Assembly: GCF_011516645.4 (NCBI RefSeq)
Contig: NZ_CP088285.1
Span: forward strand, 4,792,501 to 4,856,500
Origin: Bradyrhizobium septentrionale
GTDB lineage: Bacteria; Pseudomonadota; Alphaproteobacteria; Rhizobiales; Xanthobacteraceae
DNA: 64,000 bases
Direction: 5' to 3'
Of the stretch, positions 43,882-53,468 are shown piece by piece. The number at the start of each line of letters is the position of its first letter. Position 1 is the first letter of the stretch. Both the position numbers and the translations under genes were made by a program. The notes beneath the pieces are model-generated. The model did not search any database, was not told where the DNA came from, and saw only the letters and a program-made list of their open reading frames with translations.

Positions 43882-44521
43882 TCAAGTGCGCAGTGTGCCA
43901 TGCTCTAACTCGGGCCAAGCTACCGCGCGCGTGACTTCCGATGTCACGCTCGGAAACTCGCTGCCAGTTGCAAAAAATTCATAAGCAACATGTGACCTTA
44001 GTACTGACTCAGGGTGAAACTGCACGCCATAGGTTGGTTGATGCCGGTGTGCTTGAGCCATGATCTCGCCTTCACTTGAACGAGCTGTCACCATGAGATG
44101 CGGAGCGTCGGACTCATCGAGTTCGACCGCCAGAGAGTGGTAGCGTCCGGCAGGAAGTGGAGACGGAAGCTGCTTGAACAATCCCCGACCGGCATGCGTT
44201 ATTGGTGAGGCTCGCCCGTGCGTGGGACAACGGGCACGGCGCCACGCGCCCCCCGAAAACGCTGCCAATACACTGGTGTCCAAGACAGATGCCAAGAATG
44301 GGGACGCGACCCGAAAGCTCGCGGACGACGGCAGTGGAAATGCCGGCTTCCATTGGCGTGCGGGGGCCGAGAGAAATGACGATTGCGCGCGGCTTGAGCG
44401 CAACGAGATCGGTGATGCTGATCGCGTCATTTCGGACGACTTCTGTCTCTGCACCCAGCATGCGAAGATAACGTGCAATATTGAATACGAAGGAATCGTA
44501 ATTATCGATGATGAAAATCAA
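43882..44521 (-). pseudogene. pabA: PabA-type glutamine amidotransferase, frameshifted
   Basis: The frame that opens at 44521 encodes the N-terminal half of a class I glutamine amidotransferase: FIIDNYDSFVFNIARYLRML, and the catalytic cysteine in LGICLGHQCIG (C79). After FGGRVA the family sequence continues in another frame (CPTHGRASPITHAGRGLFKQ, then YHSLAVELDESDAPHLMVTA, and the catalytic His and Glu in GVQFHPES), ending at 43882. One extra base in GCGCCGTGCC near 44240 explains the shift. The start overlaps the pabB stop by four bases. The usual SPGPGTP is changed to SLGPRTP, a further sign of divergence or decay. It would supply ammonia to PabB. Confidence 0.87.
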
Positions 44522-45912
44522 AATGCACCGGGTATCTCGGAATCAAAAGCATCAAAGAGGCGCTGTGCCTTGGCAAGCGTCTCCTCATATTCGGCTTCAG
44601 GAGTTGACATCGCCGTTATTCCGCCCCCTGCATGAAACATAGCCAGGTCGCCGTCGATCGTCACAGTACGAATCGCAATGTTCGTGTCAATCTGTCCACT
44701 GAATCCAACGAAGCCGATCGCCCCGCAATAGACCTCTCGCGCCACTTTCTCGAGGTCCGCAATGATTTCCATCGATCGCACCTTTGGAACACCAGTCACG
44801 GAGCCGCCCGGAAAGCAGGCGCGAAGCAGGCTAACCGCGTCTTGGCCCGCAGCAAGAGTGCCGCTGACGATTGAGACGAGGTGATGCACTGAGGCATAGG
44901 ATTCCAGGTTGCACAGTGCCATGACATCGACCGAATTGTCTGTACAGACGCGTGACAGATCGTTGCGCAGCAGGTCGACAATCATGACGTTCTCGGCGCG
45001 ATCCTTTTCGGACGCAAGAAGCACTTTGGCGCGGCGCCGATCTTCCTCGCCGTCGGCGGAACGCGCGATTGTCCCCTTGATGGGGCGTGTTTCGACCTGC
45101 TGTCCGTCAAGTTTCAGAAATCGTTCCGGAGAGCTCGATGCGATCGTTAGCTTTCCGTAGCGCAAGAGCGCTCCAAACGGGGCCGGGTTCGATGAGCGGA
45201 GCTGGCAATAGAAGGTCAGTGGATCGAATAGCGGCGACACCCTGGCACTGAAACATTGCGCGATGTTCGCCTGAAATATATGCCCGGCCAGAATCAACTC
45301 GATGACGCGTTGGACCGCCGGCATGAAGCCTTCGCGGCTAAAGTTCGAATGCCACGGTCCCGCCCTGCTAGGGATTGTGAGTCGAGGTAACCCTGGCCTG
45401 GCAAGCAGTGCTGCAAACTCATCAGCGCGACGACGCGCACGCTCGTTTCGTCGAGCGGGCTCCTGCTCCGGCCATCCTGTAGAGACGATCCAGCACTTCT
45501 GGTCGCGCTGATCGAAACTGACCACCACGTCATAGAAATGTAGAATTGATTGAGGTAAGCGGAGGCCGGGAAGTGACGGGGCCGGCAGTCGCTCCAGTGT
45601 CCGGTTCATGTCGTAAGCAAGGAAGCTGGCGGCGCCGCCCTGGAACGGCGGGAGATCGGGGCGATGTGCTGCTCGGTATCTGGCGAGAAGGCTTCGCAGG
45701 ACCACCCATGGATCGCCCGCAACGGCCTCTGCATTCCAGCTTGCCTGTCCATCGGCGACCAAATAGGTGCCAAACGGTTCGCAGGTCAAATATGAGTACC
45801 GCCCGAGAAGTTCATGCCCTGCCGCGCTATCGAGAAAGGTAAGCTGCGGGTGCTGCGCAAGGCATCGCAGCGCCTTGACAGGCTCGATCCACTGCAACTC
45901 GCGGACGTGCAT
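44518..45912 (-). CDS. pabB: Aminodeoxychorismate synthase component I
   Basis: A 464-residue chorismate-binding enzyme. The active-site segment is TRPIKGT (PIKGT at residues 277-281), and the lysine there marks PabB-type aminodeoxychorismate synthases, as opposed to PIAGT in anthranilate synthase. Other family segments are SSSPERFLKLDG, MIVDLLRNDLSRVC, and the C-terminal PGGSVTGVPKVRSMEII. The N-terminal domain (about residues 1-180) is of the expected size. It converts chorismate and ammonia to aminodeoxychorismate, a precursor of p-aminobenzoate. It is followed by the frameshifted pabA; without it, PabB could still use free ammonia. A second pab locus inside an island suggests a dedicated product rather than housekeeping folate. 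Confidence 0.92.
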   Translation of the reverse strand: MHVRELQWIEPVKALRCLAQHPQLTFLDSAAGHELLGRYSYLTCEPFGTYLVADGQASWNAEAVAGDPWVVLRSLLARYRAAHRPDLPPFQGGAASFLAYDMNRTLERLPAPSLPGLRLPQSILHFYDVVVSFDQRDQKCWIVSTGWPEQEPARRNERARRRADEFAALLARPGLPRLTIPSRAGPWHSNFSREGFMPAVQRVIELILAGHIFQANIAQCFSARVSPLFDPLTFYCQLRSSNPAPFGALLRYGKLTIASSSPERFLKLDGQQVETRPIKGTIARSADGEEDRRRAKVLLASEKDRAENVMIVDLLRNDLSRVCTDNSVDVMALCNLESYASVHHLVSIVSGTLAAGQDAVSLLRACFPGGSVTGVPKVRSMEIIADLEKVAREVYCGAIGFVGFSGQIDTNIAIRTVTIDGDLAMFHAGGGITAMSTPEAEYEETLAKAQRLFDAFDSEIPGAF

Positions 45913-46032
45913 AGGGCTATCGGTTACCGATGATCGGCAGGCCGTAAAGCCGGCTCTGATCGTTGTCCCGGCGCGAACAAGCGCAATTTCCGTCCGACAC
46001 GTACAAAGCCTCGAGGCTGATCATCATCATGC

Positions 46033-46392
46033 TTAGCTGCGACTAGCTCGTCGGGGGCGTCGAACAACTTGGCTCAACCCTGACGGTTCAGCGAAATAGA
46101 CATCTGCTGACAGTTCGTAGTCAGCGGCAAACCGCAGTTCCCGAAGTGGCCGGACGCACCGGATCGCTTCTTGATACAAACCGTGCGTTTTGTACGCAGC
46201 GAGATCCATCTCGCTGTCGAACTCACCGTACACCACGACGTCGACTTCATTGCCGAGTTGATCGCTCTTGCGGTTGCGCGCAATCTCGAGCCGGCGTGCA
46301 TACGGGATTGCGGTGAGAACTGACAGACCTTCGACGATCTGGTCGATGCCGGCTTGATCGTTGGCTGTGAAGAAGACGATGTGACGGATCAT
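46033..46392 (-). CDS. Dabb-domain (stress-responsive A/B barrel) protein
   Basis: A 119-residue protein with the Dabb (dimeric alpha-beta barrel) pattern: a first strand MIRHIVFFTAND, a middle strand DVVVYGEFDSEMDLAAYKTH, and the helix HGLYQEAIRCVRPLREL. Start 46392 (ATGATCCGTCAC) is chosen because it begins exactly at the family start; the frame is open 60 codons further upstream. The C-terminal 20 residues are basic and probably disordered. It lies 120 bases upstream of pabB on the same strand, so it may belong to the same unit. Dabb proteins act in varied ring-forming or stress roles; no specific function can be assigned. Confidence 0.78.
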   Translation of the reverse strand: MIRHIVFFTANDQAGIDQIVEGLSVLTAIPYARRLEIARNRKSDQLGNEVDVVVYGEFDSEMDLAAYKTHGLYQEAIRCVRPLRELRFAADYELSADVYFAEPSGLSQVVRRPRRASRS

Positions 46393-47282
46393 GGTGGCCG
46401 CAATCGTGACGCTGCAACGTGGCGTTCCTATATCGGCATCAAGCCCAACGCAATGCTGTACGGAAGCCGGCAGCACTTGGCGCGAATTTCTGGAAACCGA
46501 TCCAGGTTGGCCTCGAAGCAGGACCGACGCTGTGCGTGTTGCCCGCCTTTGCCGTCTTCCATCCGGTCGCATCGTGCCCGAGCGTTATCGCCTGCAAGCG
46601 GGCGACCCCATATTCGCCGGAGATTGACGAGGTTCGCATCGACCCGGAACCGCCCGACGTCACGGCGACCAACATGGGCATCTCTAGAATGCATTTGTGC
46701 GCCGGTCCATCTTGGCCCCGGGGGCACGTCGCAAGTCTCGCGCGGCTCATGCCGGCGTAAGGCGCCGACAAACCTTGGTATAGGTTTGGCAACCCATTCT
46801 ATATCGCGCGCTTGCCTTTGTAGAGTTGAGTCACTCGTCGAGTTGTTTGTACTTTCGACGTCGCCGCTGGATCATTCGACAGCGGCGCGGAAGCCGTTAG
46901 TGCCGACTGATCCGCTTGCTGCAAGGCGTTGCGTGCCATTGAGGCGTGAGGATGAAGCGGAATGGAAATGCGTGAGCCCGCTTCCGTATTCCGAGTCGGA
47001 CCTCGGGCCGATTGCGCACAAAATGACATGGGTCTTTATCCTGAAGAGGTGTGTCCTTACTCGCGATCAGCGATCAGCGATCAAAAGGGCAAAGATTCAT
47101 CCAAGGAATGGCGATGGAGAAGTGGAGGATCGGATCTTCTGCCTAGGAACTAGCCGTTAGAGCAGCCGATTCCGCTTCCTTCTGGGGTCTTTGCCACTGT
47201 CAGCCGCGCTGATGACCGTAACTGGAGCGCGACTTGCCAGTGCCAGCGAATTTGCGTCACCCTCCTGAATGCGAGAGCCTCG
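46393..47282. other. Stretch without a recognised gene
   Basis: Plus-strand frames between 46391 and 46760 change phase several times and may be gene debris, but I cannot name a family. The tandem GATCAGC (three times near 47065-47081) is a minor repeat. The right end holds the promoter region of the RND pump. Confidence 0.45.
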
Positions 47283-50200
47283 ATGGCATTTGCCGATCTT
47301 TTCATCAAACGTCCCGTGTTATCAGTCGTCATCAGTCTGCTGATCCTGTTGATCGGCCTTCGCGCGGCCGCCGTTCTGCCGATCCGGCAGTATCCGAAGC
47401 TGTCAAACACGGTCGTCAATATCACAACCTCCTACCCGGGTGCCTCCGCCGACATGATCCAGGGGTTCATCACGGCCCCCCTGGAGCAGGCAGTGGCGTC
47501 CGCCGAGGGCGTCGACTACATCACGTCCTCATCGGTGCTCGGTAGCTCGACGATCCAGGTCTACATCAAGCTCAATTTTGATCCCAACGAGGCGCTTACC
47601 GAAGTGCTCTCCAAGGTCAACTCGGTCAAGTCTCAAATTCCGAAGGAATCAAACGATCCGGTCGTCACCAAGTCAGCCGGTCAGACCACCGCTGTCATGT
47701 ATATCGCTTTCTCCAGCGAGGAATTGACGGCCAGCGCGATCTCCGACTATCTTTCACGCGTGGTGCAGCCGGTTATGTCGACTGTAGAGGGGGTCGCAGC
47801 GGCGGACATCCTGGGCGGCCAGAGTTTTGCGATGCGGCTATGGCTCGATCCTGTGAAAATGACGGGGCATGGCGTGTCGCCGGCGGACGTTTCGGCTGCA
47901 ATTGCCGCCAACAACTTCCAGGCCGCGGCCGGTCAGGTCAAGGGCTATCTCACCATCTCCGACATCACGGCCAACACTGATCTGCGCGGTGTCGATGACT
48001 TCAAGCGCATGATCGTCAAGGCCAATGACGGCGGATTTGTGCGCATGGAGGACATTGCGACGGTCGAGCTTGCCGCGCAGACCGCAGACGCCAGTGTCTC
48101 CATGAACGGCGAGCACGCGGTCTTCATCGGCGTGCAGGCGAGCCCTCAAGGCAATCCACTGAACATCGTACGAGGCGTACGGACGCTATTTCCAGACATG
48201 GAGCGCAACTTGCCGCCTTCGCTGAAGATGAAAGTGGCCTACGACTCCACGAAGTTCATTCAATCATCGATCGATGAGGTGGAGAAGACGCTGGTCGAGG
48301 CCGTCTTGATCGTGGTGGTCGTGATCTTCCTGTTCCTGGCCTCGTTTCGGTCGGTCATCATTCCCGTCGTTACCATTCCGCTGTCGCTTGTTGGCGTCTG
48401 CAGCATGATGCTGGCGCTGGGGTTTTCATTCAATCTTCTGACCCTTCTCGCGATGGTGCTTGCGATTGGTCTCGTGGTCGACGATGCAATCGTCGTCGTG
48501 GAGAATATTCATCGCCATCTGGAACAAGGCGCGCCGCCCGCGCTGGCCGCGACCCAGGGGGCGCGCGAGATCGTCGGTCCCGTCGTCTCCATGACGATCA
48601 CGCTGGCCGCCGTGTACGCGCCAATCGGCTTTATCGGCGGCCTCACTGGCGCGCTGTTCCGCGAATTTGCGTTCACGCTGGCGGGCTCGGTCATCGTGTC
48701 GGGCGCAATTGCGTTGACGCTTTCGCCGATGATGTGTTCGGTCTTCCTGAAGAACTCTGAGGAGGGGCGGTTTGCAAGGGGTGTGAACCGCGCGTTCGGC
48801 GCCACGACCCGCTGGTACGGTCGCAACCTCGACCGCTCGCTCGACTATGGTCCGATTACCGGGCTGTTTGCGCTGACCATGCTGGGCCTTGCGGGCTTTC
48901 TCTACATGCATACGTCCAAGGAACTTGCACCCGAGGAGGATCAGGGCATCATATTCGCGCTGACTAAAGCGCCGAAATACGCCAATATCGATTACCTCGA
49001 TTATTACGGCGCCAAGCTCGACAAAGCGTTCCAGAAGTTTCCCGAGACCGATTTGCGCTTCGTGCTCAACGGCAGCAGCGGGCCGCAGGGCGGCATGGCC
49101 GGCATGTTGCTAAAGCCTTGGGACGAGCGTAAGAGATCAACGATCGCGCTCAAGTGGTCCGTTCAGGCCGAGCTGTCCAAAATCGAAGGCATCAACGCAT
49201 TTGCCTTTGGTTTGCCGCCTCTTCCGGGCGGATCGGGCGGCCTGCCGGTGCAAATGGTGATCAGTTCGACCCTAGGTTTCCAGTCCGTTTATGAGCAGAT
49301 GTCGAAGCTGAAGGATGCCGCTCGCAAGAGCGGTCTGTTCGCGGTCAGCGACTCTGACCTTGAGTTCAATCAGCCCGTGGTGCAAATCAAGGTTGATCGA
49401 TCCAAGGCAAGCGATCTTGGCATCACCATGGAGAACGTCGGTGGCGCGCTTGCGACCCTGCTCGGCGGCAACTACGTGAACCGCTTCAACCTGCAGGGGC
49501 GCTCCTACCAGGTGATCCCGCAACTGGCGCGCGAAAACCGCCTGACGCCGGAATCACTTGGAAGCTATTATGTGAAGACTGCGAGAGGCTCGATGCTGCC
49601 GCTGTCGACCGTGGTTTCCATCGAGACTGCGACCGATCCGAACACGCTCACCCACTACAACCAGCTCAACTCCGCGACCTTCCAGGCTGTACCGATGCCT
49701 GGTGTCACGATCGGTCAGGCTGTGGACTACCTGGACGAGGAGGCAAAGATGCTGCCCGCAGGCTTTAGCCACGACTTCCTTGCCGACGCTCGCCAATATG
49801 TGCGCGAGGGTAATCAACTCGCCATCACCTTTGCGTTTGCACTCATCATCATTTTTCTGGTGCTTGCGGCACAGTTCGAAAGCCTGCGCGATCCCCTCAT
49901 CGTCATGATCAGCGTTCCGATGGCGGTCGTCGGGGCCTTGATCCCGCTATTCTTTGGCTTGTCGACGATGAACATCTACACTCAGGTCGGGCTGTTGACA
50001 CTGGTCGGGCTGATTTCCAAGCACGGTATCTTAATGGTTGAGTTCGCCAATGAGCTGCAGCTCAAGGAGAGGCTCGACCGCCGCTCGGCTATCGAGATGG
50101 CGGCGCGCGTTCGACTTCGTCCGATCTTGATGACCACGGCGGCGATGGTCACTGGTCTCTTACCCTTGTTGACCGCAACGGGCGCTGGCGCCGCGAGCCG

Positions 50201-50384
50201 CTTCTCGATTGGGCTCGTGCTCGTCGCGGGCATGTCCATCGGAACGTTGTTCACGCTCTTCGTGCTACCGGCGCTCTATGTCGCGATTGCGTCCGATCAC
50301 CGCGCCGGTGCGAATGCTGTCCACGTCAAGAACACCGCTGAGTTGGAACACGCCGGGGCTGTTGATGCCCACTTGGCCAAGTGA
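47283..50384 (+). CDS. RND-family (HAE1-type) efflux pump, inner-membrane subunit
   Basis: A 1033-residue proton-driven RND transporter. Twelve membrane helices and two large periplasmic loops are expected. The proton-relay aspartates lie in helix 4 (LVVDDAIVVVENIHRHL, D400 and D401), and the family segment GAALIPLFFGLSTMNIYTQ-like (here VVGALIPLFFGLSTMNIYTQ) and VGLISKHGILMVEFANELQ are present. The N-terminus FADLFIKRPVLSVVISLLIL is typical. It pumps hydrophobic or amphiphilic compounds together with a membrane-fusion protein and an outer-membrane channel, neither of which is adjacent. The related NolG pump of rhizobia is nod-box controlled, but no complete nod box is seen here. The gene looks intact. 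Confidence 0.93.
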   Translation: MAFADLFIKRPVLSVVISLLILLIGLRAAAVLPIRQYPKLSNTVVNITTSYPGASADMIQGFITAPLEQAVASAEGVDYITSSSVLGSSTIQVYIKLNFDPNEALTEVLSKVNSVKSQIPKESNDPVVTKSAGQTTAVMYIAFSSEELTASAISDYLSRVVQPVMSTVEGVAAADILGGQSFAMRLWLDPVKMTGHGVSPADVSAAIAANNFQAAAGQVKGYLTISDITANTDLRGVDDFKRMIVKANDGGFVRMEDIATVELAAQTADASVSMNGEHAVFIGVQASPQGNPLNIVRGVRTLFPDMERNLPPSLKMKVAYDSTKFIQSSIDEVEKTLVEAVLIVVVVIFLFLASFRSVIIPVVTIPLSLVGVCSMMLALGFSFNLLTLLAMVLAIGLVVDDAIVVVENIHRHLEQGAPPALAATQGAREIVGPVVSMTITLAAVYAPIGFIGGLTGALFREFAFTLAGSVIVSGAIALTLSPMMCSVFLKNSEEGRFARGVNRAFGATTRWYGRNLDRSLDYGPITGLFALTMLGLAGFLYMHTSKELAPEEDQGIIFALTKAPKYANIDYLDYYGAKLDKAFQKFPETDLRFVLNGSSGPQGGMAGMLLKPWDERKRSTIALKWSVQAELSKIEGINAFAFGLPPLPGGSGGLPVQMVISSTLGFQSVYEQMSKLKDAARKSGLFAVSDSDLEFNQPVVQIKVDRSKASDLGITMENVGGALATLLGGNYVNRFNLQGRSYQVIPQLARENRLTPESLGSYYVKTARGSMLPLSTVVSIETATDPNTLTHYNQLNSATFQAVPMPGVTIGQAVDYLDEEAKMLPAGFSHDFLADARQYVREGNQLAITFAFALIIIFLVLAAQFESLRDPLIVMISVPMAVVGALIPLFFGLSTMNIYTQVGLLTLVGLISKHGILMVEFANELQLKERLDRRSAIEMAARVRLRPILMTTAAMVTGLLPLLTATGAGAASRFSIGLVLVAGMSIGTLFTLFVLPALYVAIASDHRAGANAVHVKNTAELEHAGAVDAHLAK

Positions 50385-51150
50385 TGACGCTCACGATCAA
50401 TTGAGCTTCGCTGAATTGGTGCTAAAGCAGGGGGCGCTGATCGTCGACCGCGGTGACTTGATCGCGCTGGTTGGCTACAATTGGTGGCGCGGACCGCGTC
50501 ATTCTCTGCTCCGACAGGCTCGGTATTGTTGCCGACCGATCAGAAACGGGCGGTAGCTATTGCCTCTGCCAGGGTGAATTGCCGGACATCCACGGCAGCG
50601 CAACTCGCATGCTTGCCTGTCTGGGAGAATTCATGCACTCCCGATGACGTAGAGTGGTGGTGCCGCCTTGTTTCATTGGCTCTGGAAGGGAATGATTTGC
50701 TCGGGCTTGTCTTGCTGGCAGAACAGACGAGCGCTGATTTGTTGCAGTCTGCGTCCCGTAGGCGAGCGGGTCGGAACTGTCTGGGCGTCTGAAGCCTATC
50801 TCATTAACATAGCTATCGATTCGATACTGGTCGGGCACAGGCAGCCTATTCTGGCTAGCAAGGGGGCCTCTTGCGCTGCGCAGCAAGAAACCCGCCGTGT
50901 TGCAGCGATCATCACGCGGATTGCCCATCGCTTGTTCCAATGCCGATGACCATCCAGCAGGAAAAAGCGAAAAGCTCGAGAGCCTACCCGACCCCAACAA
51001 GAAGGCGCGGCCCCAACACCGGCCCCTCCTGCAAAAATCGAATGCTTCATCAAGACAATTCCCATCTCTCGGGCCGACCTACTTTCTTCCCCAAAGACTT
51101 GACGGGGAGCGCCATATGAGCGGAAGGGACCCGTGATCACGTTGTCCAGC
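50385..51150. other. Stretch without a recognised gene
   Basis: Only unconvincing short frames are present on both strands, and no RNA gene was seen. Confidence 0.45.
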
Positions 51151-51151
51151 G

Positions 51152-51346
51152 CTACGACGGGCTTCGCTTATGCGCAGCGCTCTGAATTCTCGGCGGTGCC
51201 GTCTCGGGCATCATCAGCATGGCACAGAATCCGGCCGCGCTAGCGACAAGCATGTACCAGGCGGGCGCCAGTGCGTTCCCGGTTTCGAGCCCAGTTTGAT
51301 GATAGGTTCGGCCATAGCGATCATTCCCTTGGTTGCCTAGTATCAT
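51152..51346 (-). pseudogene. Remnant of an MFS transporter C-terminus
   Basis: The minus strand reads HQTGLETGNALAPAWYMLVA, then a hydrophobic stretch and ETAPPRI. This fits the last membrane helix and tail of metabolite:H+ symporter-type MFS proteins (pattern TGNPLAPAYYV, then RETA). The rest of the gene is missing. Confidence 0.55.
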
Positions 51347-51347
51347 T

Positions 51348-51377
51348 TGGCATTGTAGCAGCTGGCATTGTAGCAGC
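51348..51377. repeat. Tandem 15-bp repeat
   Basis: TGGCATTGTAGCAGC occurs twice in direct succession, followed by a partial third unit (GGTAGCAGC). Confidence 0.85.
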
Positions 51378-51863
51378 GGTAGCAGCGCGAGTGTAGATGC
51401 GCGTTCACTAGCGTACCTTACCTGGGAGACTGATCACCTCCTGGATCTGGTGGGGGCAGTATTATGCCTTATTCACCGTCGTCGAGTCGGTCGTTCTTGG
51501 CCCGGCTCGGAACTTCCGAACGAGCAGCTCACTCGGCGATTGGAGACAAAGCTGACATCCAAGGCCAGAGGCGCGGAACGTGCCAATATCAATACGGTGG
51601 CGCGAAGTTCGGTACGCCCCTGACCATGGGAGAGGCGGAAAAACGTGGCCAACGACATTGCGGCCTCGGTCATAGCAATGCGATTTGTCGTCGGACGAAT
51701 CGAGCGTGTTTGGTGTGCGCGATTGCTTCCCATCTCCGCCGGATACTGTTGTAAAACTCGACTGATCTCGATTGCCAGCCTTCGCTGTGACTTCTTGCGC
51801 GGTTTGTTGGTTGGGTCTGCTTTTGTTGGGGTATTGTATAGGTAGTTGTGCCCGAGGGGATGC

Positions 51864-52325
51864 CTACGCCGGGCGAATCGCTGTCCGGGGAGGTGGGACA
51901 CGACAGAGAAGCTTGGCTAGCCTCCTAAGGTTTTGTGCGGTTGCCGTGGGCAGGACTTCGTCTCTGACGCCGCTCAAGCCCCGCAGCCGGAACCGGTCGA
52001 GCCTGAGAACGCGTTTCATGTGCGCAAATCGCATCTCAACCTTCTTGCGCTCCCGGCGCGACTGTTCGAAGGCTTCTGTATTGGCCAAAGCGCGGACGCG
52101 ATCACGCACATCTTCGTCAAGGTCGCGGGTAATTTTGCGCACGGTTGCGGTCGTGCACTTCGGCTTTAGTGAGCACAGGAGCGATCGTTCTTGCTGGCCC
52201 TGTAGTAAGCGATATGACCTTGATCGATATTGCCTGTGCTGGCCAGCTCCGCGCCACCTGGGCAGACATAGATGTTGCGCCCTTGATCAACGGTAAGCGC
52301 TTAGCCGCGACCCCGTCGGTGCAAG
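51864..52325 (-). pseudogene. Remnant of an IS1182-family transposase
   Basis: The minus strand reads HIAYYRASKND, then SRRERKKVEMRFAHMKRVLR and LDRFRLRGLSGVRDEV, matching the C-terminal third of IS1182-type transposases of a subgroup other than that at 382. Frame changes occur at the 5' side. It is a relic and lacks the first catalytic part. Confidence 0.7.
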
Positions 52326-52609
52326 CTTGACGTCTTGCGGAATCGCCACGGCATGAGGTCTTCGATGCTGCTATGGGGATGGCCGTCGATGATCGTCTCG
52401 AGTGTTTCGGCGATGTAGGCGGCCGGGTTGACGTCGTTGAGCTTGCAGGTGGCGACGATCGACGCGAGCAGCGCCCAGTTTTCCGCGCCGACTTCATGAC
52501 CGGCGAAGAGCGCATTTTTTCTGGTCAGGCAGACTGGCCGGATGGCGTTCTCGACCGGGTTCGTGTCGCATTCCAGAATCTTCGATACCATCTCGCCGTA
52601 TCCCTCCAT
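52326..52609 (-). pseudogene. tnpC: Remnant of an IS66 TnpC C-terminus
   Basis: The minus strand reads NPVENAIRPVCLTRKNALFA, then HEVGAENWALLASIVATCKL and PHSSIEDLMPW, the standard C-terminal end of IS66 TnpC. The N-terminal part is absent. Another minus-strand TnpC piece, an N-terminal one, lies at the far side of the intact IS66 copy (55200-55333). Confidence 0.8.
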
Positions 52610-52675
52610 TGAGGGCCGCCTTGTTTGACGGACGCGAGCGCTGCAGGTCCTAGGGGTAATCCTAGGAGAAGCGCT

Positions 52676-53077
52676 ATGACGATTTCGCGGGCAGAGGTGA
52701 TCACATCGGTCGAGCGGCGGCGTCGGTGGTCACAGGATGAGAAGGAACGGCTAGTTGCAGCATCGTTCGAGCCCGGAGCCACTGTTTCCGAGGTGGCTCG
52801 CATGGCCGGCCTTCATGTGAGCCAGCTGTTCAGGTGGCGCAAAGAGCTTTGCAAGCACGGTGAAACGAGTGTAGCGCCGTTGGTGCCGGTCGAGATTGGG
52901 CCGTCTGTGCCGCCGCGGGATGTGGCCGAAGCGCCATTGACGACGGCGCCGGCGCGTCGACGGAGGAGCCAGGGCATCATCGAGATTGATCTCGGTAGCG
53001 GACACCGCATCCGGGTCGACGGTGACGTTGATGGAGACGCGCTGCGGCGAGTTCTCGATGCCCTGGTGCGCCGATGA
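52676..53077 (+). CDS. tnpA: IS66 TnpA
   Basis: A 133-residue TnpA with the helix-turn-helix region [20 protein letters not shown] and [19 protein letters not shown], and the usual ending [25 protein letters not shown] precedes the ATG at 52676. It overlaps tnpB by four bases and is intact. Confidence 0.9.
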   Translation: MTISRAEVITSVERRRRWSQDEKERLVAASFEPGATVSEVARMAGLHVSQLFRWRKELCKHGETSVAPLVPVEIGPSVPPRDVAEAPLTTAPARRRRSQGIIEIDLGSGHRIRVDGDVDGDALRRVLDALVRR

Positions 53078-53421
53078 TCCCGGTTCCGACAGGCGCGCGA
53101 GTGTGGCTCGCGACAGGCTACACGGATATGCGCAGAGGCTTTCCGTCGTTGGCACTCCAAGTGCAGGAGGTGTTGCGCAAAGACCCGCTCAGCGGTCATC
53201 TGTTCGTCTTCCGCGGTCGCCGCAGCGATCTTGTGAAGATGATCTGGCACGATGGCCAGGGAGCATGCTTGTTTACCAAAAGACTCGAGAGAGGAAGGTT
53301 CATCTGGCCATCGGTTGCCGGTGAATCGGTAACGATCTCTCCGGCGCAATTGAGCTATCTGTTGTCCGGGATCGATTGGCGCAACCCTCAAGAAACCCAG
53401 CGTCCGACGCGGGTCGGTTAG
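53074..53421 (+). CDS. tnpB: IS66 TnpB
   Basis: A 115-residue TnpB (IS66 Orf2). The start [20 protein letters not shown] and the central [20 protein letters not shown] are classic family segments. It overlaps tnpA by four bases. It is the intact counterpart of the interrupted tnpB at 38249, from which its first 67 residues differ clearly, while the last 48 are almost identical. Confidence 0.93.
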   Translation: MIPVPTGARVWLATGYTDMRRGFPSLALQVQEVLRKDPLSGHLFVFRGRRSDLVKMIWHDGQGACLFTKRLERGRFIWPSVAGESVTISPAQLSYLLSGIDWRNPQETQRPTRVG

Positions 53422-53468
53422 TCGTTTTGCAGGTTTGAATCTGCTGCTTGATCTGATTCAATGGCTTC

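Noticed and set aside
47095..47130. Half of a nod box before the RND gene (ATCCAAGGAATGGCGATG)
   Set aside because: Only the first part is similar; the conserved ATCNAAACAATC half is absent.
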